Assembly: GCF_014836845.1 (NCBI RefSeq)
Contig: NZ_JACSQA010000001.1
Coordinates: forward strand, 1 to 64,000
DNA length: 64,000 nt
Direction: 5' to 3'
Source: Ureibacillus galli
Lineage (GTDB): Bacteria; Bacillota; Bacilli; Bacillales_A; Planococcaceae
The notes beneath the pieces are model-generated. The model was not told the origin of the DNA and did no database searches. It saw nothing but the letters and a program-made list of their open reading frames with translations. How positions within the stretch are numbered: the first letter of the stretch is position 1; each line of letters opens with the position of its first letter. The position numbers and the translations under genes were made by a program. This document shows, piece after piece, positions 1 to 8,278 of the stretch.

Positions 1-108
1 GATACTTTCAACTAGATGATGGATATGGAAAGCAATATCATTATTTTGTAATTTTACTTCTAAATCTAAAGGCAAAACGAGTTGATTCATGTTATAATCT
101 TTAAACAT
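1..108 (-). CDS. IS1182-family transposase, N-terminal fragment cut by the window edge
   Basis: The minus strand encodes 36 residues from an ATG at 108 that stay open to base 1. The start reads MFKDYNMNQLVLPLDL and continues EVKLQNNDIAFHIHHLVES, which I recognise as the N-terminus of IS1182-family DDE transposases. An AGAAGG ribosome binding site lies just upstream. Only the N-terminus is visible, so catalytic residues and integrity cannot be judged. The 5' leader of this gene appears to be interrupted by an IS110-type element. Confidence 0.8.
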   Translation of the reverse strand, partial: MFKDYNMNQLVLPLDLEVKLQNNDIAFHIHHLVESI

Positions 109-192
109 AAGGATCCTTCTTTCTGTATAATTTTGTTATGGTGACTTAATTTTATCAGAAGTGGTCCTTATTTTTCTGTGAAAATAAATCAA

Positions 193-1554
193 ACCTTCGG
201 TCTTTGAATAATACTATTTATATTAGGTAATTCTTAAAGTGACCTAAAAAAGCCAATAAGAAAGCAGAGCTACCTGTTCAGAGGTAACTTTGTATAAAAT
301 TATTTGTTTATGGTTATATTAAATTACTTGGGGTTCTTTGTATGGCTCCTTGTTCATCAACATGGAGTAAATAGCCCGGAGCATTCGATGCGAGATCGCA
401 ACGAGTGCTTTTTTCTTTCCTCTTCGTGAGGCGAGTGACCAATATTTGTTTGCTAGCCATCGATTTCGACTTCTAGATACAGCCCAAGCTGCTTCACACA
501 AGGCGGATTTAATATGAGGATTTCCTTTCACTGTACGTGTACTTTTCCTTTTCCCAGCACTTTCGTGATTACCAGGCGAAACGCCTGCCCATGATGCATA
601 ACAGCTGTAGCTCTTCTTGATAATTTTGTAGGAGTTGATCCATCCGTTCTTCAATTTCTGAAATTAAAGTTTCTAAGTATTGAATATGTTGCCAAGATTG
701 ACGAATTAGGAAGATTTGATGTTCATTAATTGTTCCAAATAGAGAATCTGTAATCCGTTGTTTTTTCGGAATCAACTTTCCATGAATATCTTTTTCCACA
801 TCTACTTCATCGACATAGCCTTGTTCAATTAATCGATTTAATAGTTTTCGACCTGATACACCGAATACATCTGAGATAACTGTACTTAGTTTGACATTTG
901 AACTTTCTAATACCTTTTGTATTCGATTCTTCTCTGAAACCAAGTGACTAATCCACTTTTTACGCAGTCTTGTTAAATCTCTTAGTTCACGAATATCTAC
1001 AGGGGGAACAAAGCTCTTTTCAATCAAACCATGACGTAATAACTTCGCTATCCATTCTGCATCTGAAACATCCGTTTTTCTTCCAGGTACATTTTTAATC
1101 CGTTGTGCATTCGCTAAGGTGATATCAAAGAAATCCTCTAAAATGTTAAAAACAGGTTTCCAATACACACCCGTACTTTCCATTGCAATGTGTGTAACTT
1201 CATGCCCCTCTAACCATTTTAAAAGTCGAAACAAATCTTTTGTGAGTGTTGGAAATGTCTCGATTTCTGTATACAGGTCGTCTTCACGATTCCCCTTAAT
1301 AACACAGGCTACAATTGTTTCTGAATGTACATCTAAACCACCTCCATAAAATCACTCCGATACATGATGATCACAAACAGTGAGTGAATTTGAACATAAG
1401 CATTTTTCTGTACGTAGTCATCCTACTAATAAGCGGAGCTAACAAAGGGTTGAACACCAAATTCACTCAAACAGTTTTTATTACAGGGTCAACGCCACCA
1501 AAAAAACCCACATCTTACATCCTGTTTGTGTCATTACCATTATGAACCGAAGGT
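193..1554 (-). mobile_element. IS110-family element remnant, boundaries approximate
   Basis: This segment holds a degraded IS110-type transposase and about 190 bases of non-coding DNA upstream of it (1366-1554). ACCTTCGGT at 193-201 and its exact complement ACCGAAGGT at 1546-1554 bracket it and may mark or lie near the ends. IS110 elements normally lack terminal inverted repeats, and the pair is only 9 bp, so the borders are tentative. In IS110 relatives the non-coding region before the transposase can encode the bridge RNA that guides insertion, and 1366-1554 is the equivalent stretch here. Confidence 0.5.
319..1365 (-). pseudogene. IS110-family transposase, frameshifted and internally deleted
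   Basis: The N-terminal RuvC-like DEDD part is visible as GGLDVHSETIVACVIKG, then MESTGVYW and KTDVSDAEWIAKLLRHG. The C-terminal domain shows the family signature ASWAGVSPGNHESAGKRKS. The pieces lie in different frames. An ATG at 1365 gives MYRSDF and then needs a one-base shift near 1350 to enter the GGLDVHSE frame. A second break near 600-620 joins EELQLL directly to ASWAGVSPG, so the helix-hairpin-helix segment normally between them (the PGIG region) is missing. One frameshift plus an internal deletion means no active transposase. Confidence 0.88.
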
Positions 1555-1615
1555 ACTTATTTTCATGCTAGGGTTGGGTGTGAAAAACTCATGACTGTTT
1601 TTATTTAAAATAATC

Positions 1616-1658
1616 AAAGCCGGTGAAATTTTACTTATCGTAAAATTTCACCGGCTTT
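1616..1658. repeat. Perfect 19-bp hairpin near the IS1182 end
   Basis: Arms at 1616-1634 and 1640-1658 are exact complements around a five-base loop (TTATC). The hairpin lies just inside the presumed IS1182 outer end and upstream of its transposase on the minus strand. Such hairpins can act as terminators or block outside transcription from entering the transposase. The T tract after it on the plus strand is only four bases. Confidence 0.7.
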
Positions 1659-1666
1659 TCATTTCA

Positions 1667-1691
1667 GAGGTGGGTTTTGTCCCAGCCTCTT
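1667..1691 (-). repeat. Probable outer end of the IS1182 element
   Basis: On the minus strand this reads AGAGGCTGGGACAAAACC and continues into CACCTC. It resembles terminal sequences of IS1182-type elements in Bacillales. The matching opposite end is outside the window, so this is a recognition call, not a proven inverted-repeat pair. Confidence 0.5.
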
Positions 1692-1756
1692 CTTAAAATC
1701 ATTATGAATTTTGTCTAACTAACTAGTGTTGTATTTAAATTATTCAATGCAAAAAA

Positions 1757-1803
1757 CCTTTATATTGGATGATTGGTTATTTTCTCCAAATCCAATATAA
1801 AGG
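1757..1803 (-). terminator. Rho-independent terminator of aspA
   Basis: Perfect 14-bp arms (1757-1770 and 1790-1803) are followed on the minus strand by a run of six T. It lies about 80 bases after the aspA stop. Confidence 0.85.
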
Positions 1804-1885
1804 CATTTTTTAAAAGTTAAGTTAACATTTCATTAAAATAGTTCTTGATTCTACTATTTCCTTATTTGTTTTCTTAATCAAAAAC

Positions 1886-3310
1886 TCAATTATTTACTAA
1901 AGATCTGCCACCTGCAATACCAGGATGAGTCATTTCATAAGGATCTAATATCATATCAAGTTGCTCGGCTGTTAATGCACCCGATTTTAAACAAAGTTCA
2001 CGTACAGATGCACCAGTAGCAATCGCTTCTTTTGCAATTTGAGCAGCAAGTTCGTATCCAATATGAGGGTTTACTGCTGTAATAATGCCGACACTTTTCT
2101 CAACATACTCTTTTAAATGCTCTTCATTTGCTTTAATACCATCTAAACATTTTTCCGTAAAGACAGTAAAGACGTTACTCATAATTGAAATGGATTGAAT
2201 TAAATTAAAGAATAGGACTGGTTCCATAACATTTAATTCAAATTGACCTGCTTCAGATGCTGCAGAAATAGTTAAATCATTCCCCATTACTTGGAACGCC
2301 ACTTGATTGACTACTTCAGCCATTACAGGATTTACTTTACCAGGCATAATCGATGAACCAGGTTGGCGAGCTGGTAAAACGATTTCAAATAAACCATCTC
2401 TTGGACCAGAAGCCATTAAACGTAAGTCATTTGCGATTTTTGACATATTAATCATACAAACTTTTAATGTAGCGGACACTTCTGTATAACAATCAGTATT
2501 TTGAGTTGCATCAACTAAATGTTCAGCACCTTTTAATGGGAAGCCACTTAGTTCACTAAGATTTCGAACGACTGCATCAATATAAGTTGGATCAGCATTT
2601 AATCCCGTCCCAACCGCAGTTGCTCCCATATTTACCTCATATAAATGCTGTCTTGAAAGGGAAATGCGATCAATGTCACGTGAAACAACACGACTATATG
2701 CTTCGAATTCTTGTCCTAATAAGATAGGCACTGCATCTTGAAGATGTGTCCGACCCATTTTAATAACACCAGCAAATTCCTTCGATTTTGCAACAAATGA
2801 TTTTTGCATTTTTTTAGTAGCATCTAACAATTGATCCATTAAGCTTAGTACTGCGATATGGGTTGCAGTAGGAAATGCATCATTCGTTGATTGAGACATA
2901 TTAATATGACTGTTCGGACTAATTAATTTATAGTTCCCTTTTTCCTCTCCCATTAATTCTAACGCGCGGTTTGCAATTACTTCGTTTGCATTCATATTGA
3001 TGGACGTACCTGCTCCACCTTGAATTGGGTCTACAATAAATTGGTCATTCCATTTCCCTTCAATCACTTCTTCACAAGCTTGAATAATGTATTGCCCAAT
3101 TTCTTTTCCTAACATACCCACTTCAATATTAGCTAGCGCAGCAGCTTTTTTTACGATACCTAAAGATTTAATAAGTTCCGGATGAATACGATAACCCGTA
3201 ATTGGAAAGTTTTCGACTGCTCTCATCGTTTGAACACCATAATAGGCATCCTTCGGTATTTCCTTTTCACCTAGAAAATCTTTTTCAATACGAAATTCTG
3301 TCGTCATCAT
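1886..3310 (-). CDS. aspA: Aspartate ammonia-lyase (aspartase)
   Basis: 474 residues, the usual length for aspartase of the fumarase/aspartase superfamily. It deaminates L-aspartate to fumarate and ammonia in the cytoplasm. The superfamily signature GSSIMPGKVNP is at residues 318-328, on the flexible loop that carries the catalytic Ser. Substrate-site blocks GTSINMNANE (101-110), SQSTNDAFP (139-147) and GRTHLQDA (186-193) are intact. The N-terminal YYGVQTMRAVENFPI favours aspartase over fumarase C. The start has AAAGGAG nine bases upstream. A second ATG follows directly. The gene stands alone with its own terminator, without the asparaginase gene that accompanies it in B. subtilis (ansAB). 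Confidence 0.93.
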   Translation of the reverse strand: MMTTEFRIEKDFLGEKEIPKDAYYGVQTMRAVENFPITGYRIHPELIKSLGIVKKAAALANIEVGMLGKEIGQYIIQACEEVIEGKWNDQFIVDPIQGGAGTSINMNANEVIANRALELMGEEKGNYKLISPNSHINMSQSTNDAFPTATHIAVLSLMDQLLDATKKMQKSFVAKSKEFAGVIKMGRTHLQDAVPILLGQEFEAYSRVVSRDIDRISLSRQHLYEVNMGATAVGTGLNADPTYIDAVVRNLSELSGFPLKGAEHLVDATQNTDCYTEVSATLKVCMINMSKIANDLRLMASGPRDGLFEIVLPARQPGSSIMPGKVNPVMAEVVNQVAFQVMGNDLTISAASEAGQFELNVMEPVLFFNLIQSISIMSNVFTVFTEKCLDGIKANEEHLKEYVEKSVGIITAVNPHIGYELAAQIAKEAIATGASVRELCLKSGALTAEQLDMILDPYEMTHPGIAGGRSLVNN

Positions 3311-3449
3311 AATATGATACTCCTTTTAAGACATCATTAATTAATCTATTTTTTCGATAAAACCTATCTACATATTAGATAATATAATAGTTTTGAAAAG
3401 AAAGAAACATATTATTTATCATTATCCAAATTTTTATTTAATAAAACAT

Positions 3450-3480
3450 AAAAAGAGCGATCTCACCTCCATTGAATTGG
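3450..3480. repeat. Degenerate copy of a GAGC/CACCTCC hairpin repeat
   Basis: AAAAAGAGCGATCTCACCTCC at 3450-3470 closely resembles the left arm and loop of the terminator hairpin at 15242-15274 (AAGAGCACAATTTCACCTCC). The right arm is not preserved here, so it probably no longer folds. Confidence 0.4.
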
Positions 3481-3529
3481 ATGAAAAACAAATTTTGCAC
3501 CCAATCATATCTATTTTGCACATAAAAAA

Positions 3530-3558
3530 ATCAGCAACTGTACTGAACAGTTGCTGAT
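3530..3558 (-). terminator. Terminator of the NRAMP-like gene
   Basis: Perfect 12-bp stem ATCAGCAACTGT with a five-base loop, followed on the minus strand by TTTTTT. It starts five bases after the stop codon at 3563. Confidence 0.9.
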
Positions 3559-3562
3559 ATTC

Positions 3563-4867
3563 TTAACCGAAAATTATTTTAATTAATTCATTAGCACCTA
3601 AATATACAAACATTGCAACACAGGCAACTAAAACTATATTAGGTAATGCTTTATTTCGTAATGGTTGATCAATTTTCTTCGAATTTAACAAGATTAATAG
3701 GGAAATCGCTAAGAACGGCATAAATAATGAACCAAGAGCACCGTATATAATCACAAGTTCTACTGGTTTACCAAAGAAGTAAAGAATCATTGGTGGGAAT
3801 GTTAACCAGAATAAGAAGAAACGATAAGCTTTATCCGTTTCATGAACTTGCTTCCGTGGTGCATCTTTCTTTTCACGAATTGTTTGTACAAAATCGGCAA
3901 ATAAATACGGAACACCGTGCCAAACTCCAAGCAATGAAGAAAAGGCTGCTGACCAAAAGGCACCTAGGAAAACCCACTTCATCGGCTCTCCAAACTCTTG
4001 ACCTAACAAACCGGCTAAATCAATCAGCCCTTGATCTCCCCGTAAGTTAACGTCTGTTCCAAATAAAAACTCAGCACCAATAATTAACCCAGCGATTGTA
4101 AAAATCCCTGTTAAAATATAAGCGACTTTCGAATCAATGCGCATCGTCGATACCCATTTTGGTCCTGTCCATTTCTTTTCAGCTAACCAATAACCGTAGG
4201 AAGCCATCGTTATTGTACCACCTACACCACCAATTAAGCCCATCATTAACATAAATGAACCTTCTGGAACACGTGGAACGAAACCACTCATGAAGTCCCC
4301 GAAACTTGGTAAAAACAATAAAGCTGTTCCGATGATTGTTAGGAACATAATCCCGATTAGTACGGTCATTACTTTTTCGACTACTTGATACTTACCAAAC
4401 CATACAAGTAAAAATCCTGCAACGGCATGAATGGCAGCCCATGCCCATAACGGTATGCTCGGGAATATAGCATGCATCGCCATTCCGGATGTTGATGCTG
4501 CGGTTGCCCCGTAAACAAACCCCCAAATGATGGAATAAACACCAAAGTAACCAGTAGCCCATTTACCAAGTTGATGCCATCCCTGAACCATCGTACGTTC
4601 GGATGCTAAATGCCATCTTCCTACTCCTTCATTTAAGAAGTATTTTAAAATGGAACCAACTAATATGGCCCATATAAATGTCGTACCAAATTGTGTTCCG
4701 ATTACGATCGATGTAACTAAGTCTGCAGTACCTACCCCAGTAGCTGCTACAACGATTCCCGGCCCAACTTGCTTCATTTTTTGACTGAATGTTTCCGGCG
4801 GCGTTAATAAATTAGGGACAGCTTCCACTGTAGTTGCCGCCACCTTATCCTTTGTATGCGCTTCCAT
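3563..4867 (-). CDS. NRAMP-related membrane transporter, non-canonical metal site
   Basis: 434 residues with about eleven hydrophobic segments. The fold signature GPGIVVAATGVGTADLV at the first membrane helix identifies an NRAMP-family transporter, normally a proton-coupled Mn2+/Fe2+ importer. In canonical members that helix carries DPGN and helix 6 carries MPH, both binding the metal. Here the corresponding stretches read GVGTADL and ITMASYGYW, so those ligands are not preserved and the substrate is unknown (possibly Mg2+ or a non-metal). The start is ATG 4867 because GGGAGG lies six bases upstream; a longer ORF to 4900 would run through a 21-bp palindrome. The gene has its own terminator. 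A short TetR gene lies upstream on the same strand. Confidence 0.8.
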   Translation of the reverse strand: MEAHTKDKVAATTVEAVPNLLTPPETFSQKMKQVGPGIVVAATGVGTADLVTSIVIGTQFGTTFIWAILVGSILKYFLNEGVGRWHLASERTMVQGWHQLGKWATGYFGVYSIIWGFVYGATAASTSGMAMHAIFPSIPLWAWAAIHAVAGFLLVWFGKYQVVEKVMTVLIGIMFLTIIGTALLFLPSFGDFMSGFVPRVPEGSFMLMMGLIGGVGGTITMASYGYWLAEKKWTGPKWVSTMRIDSKVAYILTGIFTIAGLIIGAEFLFGTDVNLRGDQGLIDLAGLLGQEFGEPMKWVFLGAFWSAAFSSLLGVWHGVPYLFADFVQTIREKKDAPRKQVHETDKAYRFFLFWLTFPPMILYFFGKPVELVIIYGALGSLFMPFLAISLLILLNSKKIDQPLRNKALPNIVLVACVAMFVYLGANELIKIIFG

Positions 4868-4880
4868 GTAAAACCTCCCA

Positions 4881-4901
4881 TTTGTACGTACTGCGTACAA
4901 A
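4881..4901. promoter_or_regulatory. 21-bp palindrome, likely operator of the NRAMP-like gene
   Basis: TTTGTACG and CGTACAAA form perfect 8-bp arms around a five-base spacer. The site ends 14 bases before the NRAMP-like start, overlapping the likely leader. The binding protein is unknown; the TetR-type protein encoded just upstream is one candidate. Confidence 0.5.
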
Positions 4902-5017
4902 AGTACGAAATACGTTTATTTGTATTTTAAAGATAACAAGGATAACACGAGAAAACAATATTTTTCTGAAAATTTTTTTAATTACATTACCTATCAACCA
5001 AAAATGATTCAAATGGT

Positions 5018-5350
5018 CTATCTCTTAAATCCCTTAACAGATTCAATACGTGAGGTAGGATTTACAGCAAGTTCTTGACCGCCTTTAAATAAAGGGGTCA
5101 GGTAATTATAGAGGACATGCATTGCTATTCCATAAAGTTTCTCTGTTGTTGTAAAATAGAAGGCTTCTTTTGCCATCCATTTTGTATACCATTCTTCCAT
5201 CGAATTTTGTGCTAATAAAACAAAGAGCTTTTCTTTATTTTGAAAATGATAATAAATGTGTCCTTTACTATAACCAGAAGCTTTTGAAATGTCTTGTATA
5301 GAAGTTTGATTGTAGCCTTTTTGAGAAAATATCAAGGCTGCGTTTTCCAT
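5018..5350 (-). CDS. TetR/AcrR-family regulator, short, probably C-terminally truncated
   Basis: 110 residues against about 190 for typical TetR proteins. The N-terminal helix-turn-helix is complete: AALIFSQKGYNQTSIQDIS, then YSKGHIYYHFQNKEKLFVLL. Only the first helices of the ligand/dimer domain follow before the frame ends in SVKGFKR. No continuation is seen in the other frames. The start is supported by AGGAGG six bases upstream. It is divergent from the LysE-type exporter, and a GAACG/CGTTC inverted repeat lies between them. It may be a decaying gene; whether a 110-residue protein can still dimerise is unclear. Confidence 0.6.
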   Translation of the reverse strand: MENAALIFSQKGYNQTSIQDISKASGYSKGHIYYHFQNKEKLFVLLAQNSMEEWYTKWMAKEAFYFTTTEKLYGIAMHVLYNYLTPLFKGGQELAVNPTSRIESVKGFKR

Positions 5351-5417
5351 AATGTTCCTCCTAGCATTATCACTGTTATAACACTTTTTCCCAAGATCAC
5401 TAATACTCCTTTGAATT

Positions 5418-5429
5418 GAACGAACGTTC
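5418..5429. promoter_or_regulatory. Candidate TetR operator GAACG-AA-CGTTC
   Basis: Twelve-base inverted repeat in the divergent TetR/LysE intergenic region, about 70 bases upstream of the TetR start. Short half-sites of this type are common for TetR proteins. Assignment is by position only. Confidence 0.35.
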
Positions 5430-5582
5430 TAATTTAATTACTTTTTTCGGGAGTGGATACAACTGGTAACTAAAGTTCACAATATTGGGATTTTTCCAAA
5501 TTCATAACTATAATCGAAAAAATTTGGTATACCATTACATACGTCTATAATATAATTAACTTTAAAAAATGGAGGGATAAAT

Positions 5583-6206
5583 ATGGACATCCTATCTATA
5601 CTATCATTTTTAGGTGCTGCAATCGTTCTTACCTTAATGCCTGGACCAGATAATTTGTTCACTTTGGCCCAAAGTATAGCAAAGGGTAAAAATGCAGGTA
5701 TCTTTACTACCCTTGGACTTTGCACAGGATTGTTGGTTCATATTACTGCTGCAACAATCGGAATATCAGCAGTCATTTATCAATCTGCCTTTGCTTTCAC
5801 GGTAGTGAAATATGCAGGCGCGGCATATTTGTTATTTTTAGCATATAAATCATTTAGAGAAAAAAGTTCTAGTTTTCATCTTCATAACGAAGACAATTTA
5901 GACTACAAATCTTTATACAAAAAAGGGATTATCATGAACGTTTTAAACCCTAAAGTTTCCTTGTTTTTCCTAGCTTTTTTCCCACAATTTATTAACTATG
6001 AGAATGGTCATGTCCCGATTCAAATGCTCATCTTTGGAATCATATTTTTAATTCAATCTTTCGTCATCTTCACTTTAATAAGTATTTTTGCTAGTAAAGT
6101 AGGTAATTTCCTACGTAAAAACAATTCAATCTCTAAAAAAATTAACATGATTCAAGGATCTTTATTTACACTAATCGGTTTGAAAATTGCTTTTAGTCAA
6201 AAATAA
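5583..6206 (+). CDS. LysE/RhtB-family amino-acid exporter
   Basis: 207 residues with six predicted hydrophobic segments, typical of the LysE superfamily. The family motif near the N-terminus is clear: ALTMPGPDN is represented by VLTLMPGPDNLFTLAQSI, then GKNAGIFTTLGLCTGLLVH and KYAGAAYLLFLAYKSF. LNPKVSLFFLAFFPQF matches the mid-protein family block. Members export amino acids or small metabolites by exchange for protons. The start has GGAGGG about six bases upstream. Divergent from a TetR-type gene that may control it. The substrate cannot be read from the sequence. Confidence 0.85.
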   Translation: MDILSILSFLGAAIVLTLMPGPDNLFTLAQSIAKGKNAGIFTTLGLCTGLLVHITAATIGISAVIYQSAFAFTVVKYAGAAYLLFLAYKSFREKSSSFHLHNEDNLDYKSLYKKGIIMNVLNPKVSLFFLAFFPQFINYENGHVPIQMLIFGIIFLIQSFVIFTLISIFASKVGNFLRKNNSISKKINMIQGSLFTLIGLKIAFSQK

Positions 6207-6253
6207 TAATACTTAAAAAACATGAGACTCTAGTTTTCCTTTACATAAAAAAG

Positions 6254-6329
6254 CGCAATCCTTATTGATTTGCACGCAAATGTTAGAATTGTGTCTAACA
6301 TTTGCGGTGCAAATCATTTCAAGGATAGC
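6254..6329. repeat. Long imperfect hairpin downstream of the LysE gene
   Basis: GATTTGCACGCAAATGTTAGA at 6267-6287 pairs with the complement at 6294-6315 with one bulge, and outer bases (GCGCAATCCTT / AAGGATAGCG) extend the pairing to about 6254-6329. There is no T run, so it is a poor intrinsic terminator. It could be a small mobile hairpin repeat. One copy seen. Confidence 0.55.
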
Positions 6330-6546
6330 GTACGATTGTTGAACTACTAAAAACTTTACTTTTACTTTCTCCAGGTAATCCATCTACTTTACAAATCTTT
6401 TCTAATGTAAATCCCTATTTAATTATTTTTTTAGAAGGCATATGATCTCGGTTAATATTGCTACTTTGTTTATGCAAATAAGCTTGTGAAGTTGGTCTGT
6501 TTAAAATACGGACTCTAAATAATAATAGAAGCTGGTCGACCTTCCT
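6319..6546 (-). pseudogene. Unassigned gene remnant with an in-frame TAG
   Basis: On the minus strand one frame stays open from about 6546 to TGA at 6319-6321 except for a single TAG near 6415-6417. It encodes a stretch ending NRPTSQAYLHKQSSNINRDH, then MPSKKIIK, the stop, then GFTLEKICKVDGLPGESKSK. No good start or ribosome binding site and no recognised family. It overlaps the large hairpin at its 3' end. It may be a chance open frame; the remaining sequence up to 6565 shows nothing else. Confidence 0.25.
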
Positions 6547-6564
6547 TCATGTCTACTATAAAAA

Positions 6565-6600
6565 AAGTAGCACAAACCATGGCTTCGGTTTGTACTACTT
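6565..6600 (-). terminator. Terminator of the NhaC-type gene
   Basis: Fourteen-base arms AAGTAGCACAAACC and GGTTTGTACTACTT (one mismatch), followed on the minus strand by six T. It lies just after the stop at 6608. Confidence 0.88.
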
Positions 6601-6607
6601 AGTATGT

Positions 6608-7984
6608 TTAGTTTCTTGATATTGTCAGATTTAACCATCCGAAAATGATGGTAAGGACTGGACTCAGTAAGCAAAAGAACGCAAAAGGCAAATAGTCAAT
6701 CACGGAAACGTTAAGCATTGAGGTAATAAATAAACCACAAACACTCCAAGGGACAAGCGGATTAACGACTGTACCCGCATCTTCCATTACCCGGCTTAAA
6801 TTTTTCGGATGTAAACCTAATTCTCTATATTGTTTCTTAAAGGCTTCCCCTGTTAATAAAATCGATAAATACTGTTCTCCAACTACTATATTAATACCAA
6901 TTGCGGTAAAAGCCGTCCCTGTAATCAATGCACCAACAGATTTTAATAAAATTTCAATTTTACTAAGCAATGTTTGAATAATACCTAGAGCAAATAATAA
7001 CCCACCCATACTGAGGCTAAGCACCACAAGCATAATTGTAAAGAACATACTACTGATACCACCACGAGTTAAGAGTGAATCAATCACTTCAACTCCTGTT
7101 TCAGAAACATATCCATTATATAAAATTGCACAGTAATCACTAACTGATAAAGAAGTATGAAAAATTGATAAGAAAAGTGCTACAAGGGAACTAACAATAA
7201 GTGTTAAAAATGCCGGCACTTTTTTCAATGTGCAAACAATCAAGACGAGCAGAGGAACAATGGCATACCAATGCACAAAATTTGCATCTTGTAAACTAGT
7301 CTGATAGAACGCAATAGTTGTGTTATCTACTTCTTCAACTGAAGGGGATAAAGCAGCATATAGGACACCGCTTATTAAAAACGCAGGAATCGTTGTCCAA
7401 CTCATATTTTTTATATGTTCAAATAAATCAATATTGACAATGCTCGCAGCTAAATTGGTTGTATCTGACAATGGAGACATTTTATCGCCAAAAAACGCAC
7501 CAGATACAATAGCGCCAGCAGTCAAGACAAGCGATGCATCAATAGCTCCTGCAATACTTATAAAAGCAACCCCAATCGTCGCTACAGTCGTCAATGAACT
7601 TCCGATTGCTGTACCAATAATCGCTGTAATGATAAATACAATCGCATAAAAAAAACTAGCCGATACGAGAGAGAAACCCAAATATAAAAGCGTTGGTATT
7701 GTACCGCTTAATATCCAGCTACTGATTAATATACCTATTAAAAAGAAAATATAAATAGCTCCAATTCCAGTAATAGCTCCAGATCTCATACTTTCTTCTA
7801 ACACTTTAAATGGCACACGTTTTAGTAAACCGTAAAAAATGAGAAGAGTAATCGATAAAAGAATAGGAATATGTGGTACAGCACCTAACTTTCCTATCGC
7901 AATCGAAATGATTGAAATAACTATTATTACAATAAATAATGCTTCGAATAATGACGGTTTTGTTTTTGCCTCAATAGAAAACAT
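6608..7984 (-). CDS. nhaC: Na+/H+ antiporter, NhaC family
   Basis: 458 residues of largely hydrophobic sequence with about eleven membrane segments, the usual NhaC length. The motif GAFFGDKMSPLSDTTNLA, conserved in the family near the ion path, is intact, as is a C-terminal VEDAGTVVNPLVPWSVCG block. Members exchange Na+ (or malate/lactate in some branches) for protons across the cytoplasmic membrane. The start is ATG 7984, with AGGAG eight bases upstream; ten extra codons before it lack ribosome binding support. The gene stands alone. NhaC is the family call; a malate-lactate exchanger of the same fold is the alternative. Confidence 0.82.
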   Translation of the reverse strand: MFSIEAKTKPSLFEALFIVIIVISIISIAIGKLGAVPHIPILLSITLLIFYGLLKRVPFKVLEESMRSGAITGIGAIYIFFLIGILISSWILSGTIPTLLYLGFSLVSASFFYAIVFIITAIIGTAIGSSLTTVATIGVAFISIAGAIDASLVLTAGAIVSGAFFGDKMSPLSDTTNLAASIVNIDLFEHIKNMSWTTIPAFLISGVLYAALSPSVEEVDNTTIAFYQTSLQDANFVHWYAIVPLLVLIVCTLKKVPAFLTLIVSSLVALFLSIFHTSLSVSDYCAILYNGYVSETGVEVIDSLLTRGGISSMFFTIMLVVLSLSMGGLLFALGIIQTLLSKIEILLKSVGALITGTAFTAIGINIVVGEQYLSILLTGEAFKKQYRELGLHPKNLSRVMEDAGTVVNPLVPWSVCGLFITSMLNVSVIDYLPFAFFCLLSPVLTIIFGWLNLTISRN

Positions 7985-8235
7985 TTTGTAAACTCCTAGA
8001 TGATGTAATTTCACGCTTTAAACTTCAACGCTTCAACTCGATAAAGTCAACTATCATTCTAGCACGTATTTGCTAAAAGTCAATAGAGAGGGTTAAGAAT
8101 TAATATAAGTCAGAATTAGGACTTAAACAGGTAGAGCTTTTAAAGGTGACTATGGGTATTTAAGGGATAAAGTTCATCCTTTATTTACTAATCTAAGAAA
8201 TTAATGCCTAGTATTCCTTTTCTAAAAAAACAAAA

Positions 8236-8264
8236 CGAGCACCCTTATAAAAAAACGGTGCCCG
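8236..8264 (-). terminator. Terminator of the 177-residue unknown gene
   Basis: CGAGCACC and GGTGCCCG arms (one mismatch) around an A/T loop, followed on the minus strand by TTTTGTTTTTTT. Confidence 0.8.
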
Positions 8265-8278
8265 ACTTATGAAATCTA

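Larger units (their letters stand above)
1..1691 (-). mobile_element. IS1182-type element, right-hand part, carrying a nested IS110 element
   Basis: The transposase start at 108 and a sequence at 1667-1691 that reads GAGGCTGGGACAAAACC on the minus strand look like the two parts of the 5' end of an IS1182 copy. GGCTGGGACA-type ends are typical of this family in Bacillales. Between them lies a broken IS110 transposase, so IS110 apparently landed in the short region between the outer end and its transposase. The far end lies outside the window. The extent is inferred from family knowledge, not from a matched repeat pair. Confidence 0.5.

Noticed and set aside
7320-7649. 109-codon plus-strand open frame
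   Set aside because: Antisense to the NhaC gene, no independent signals.
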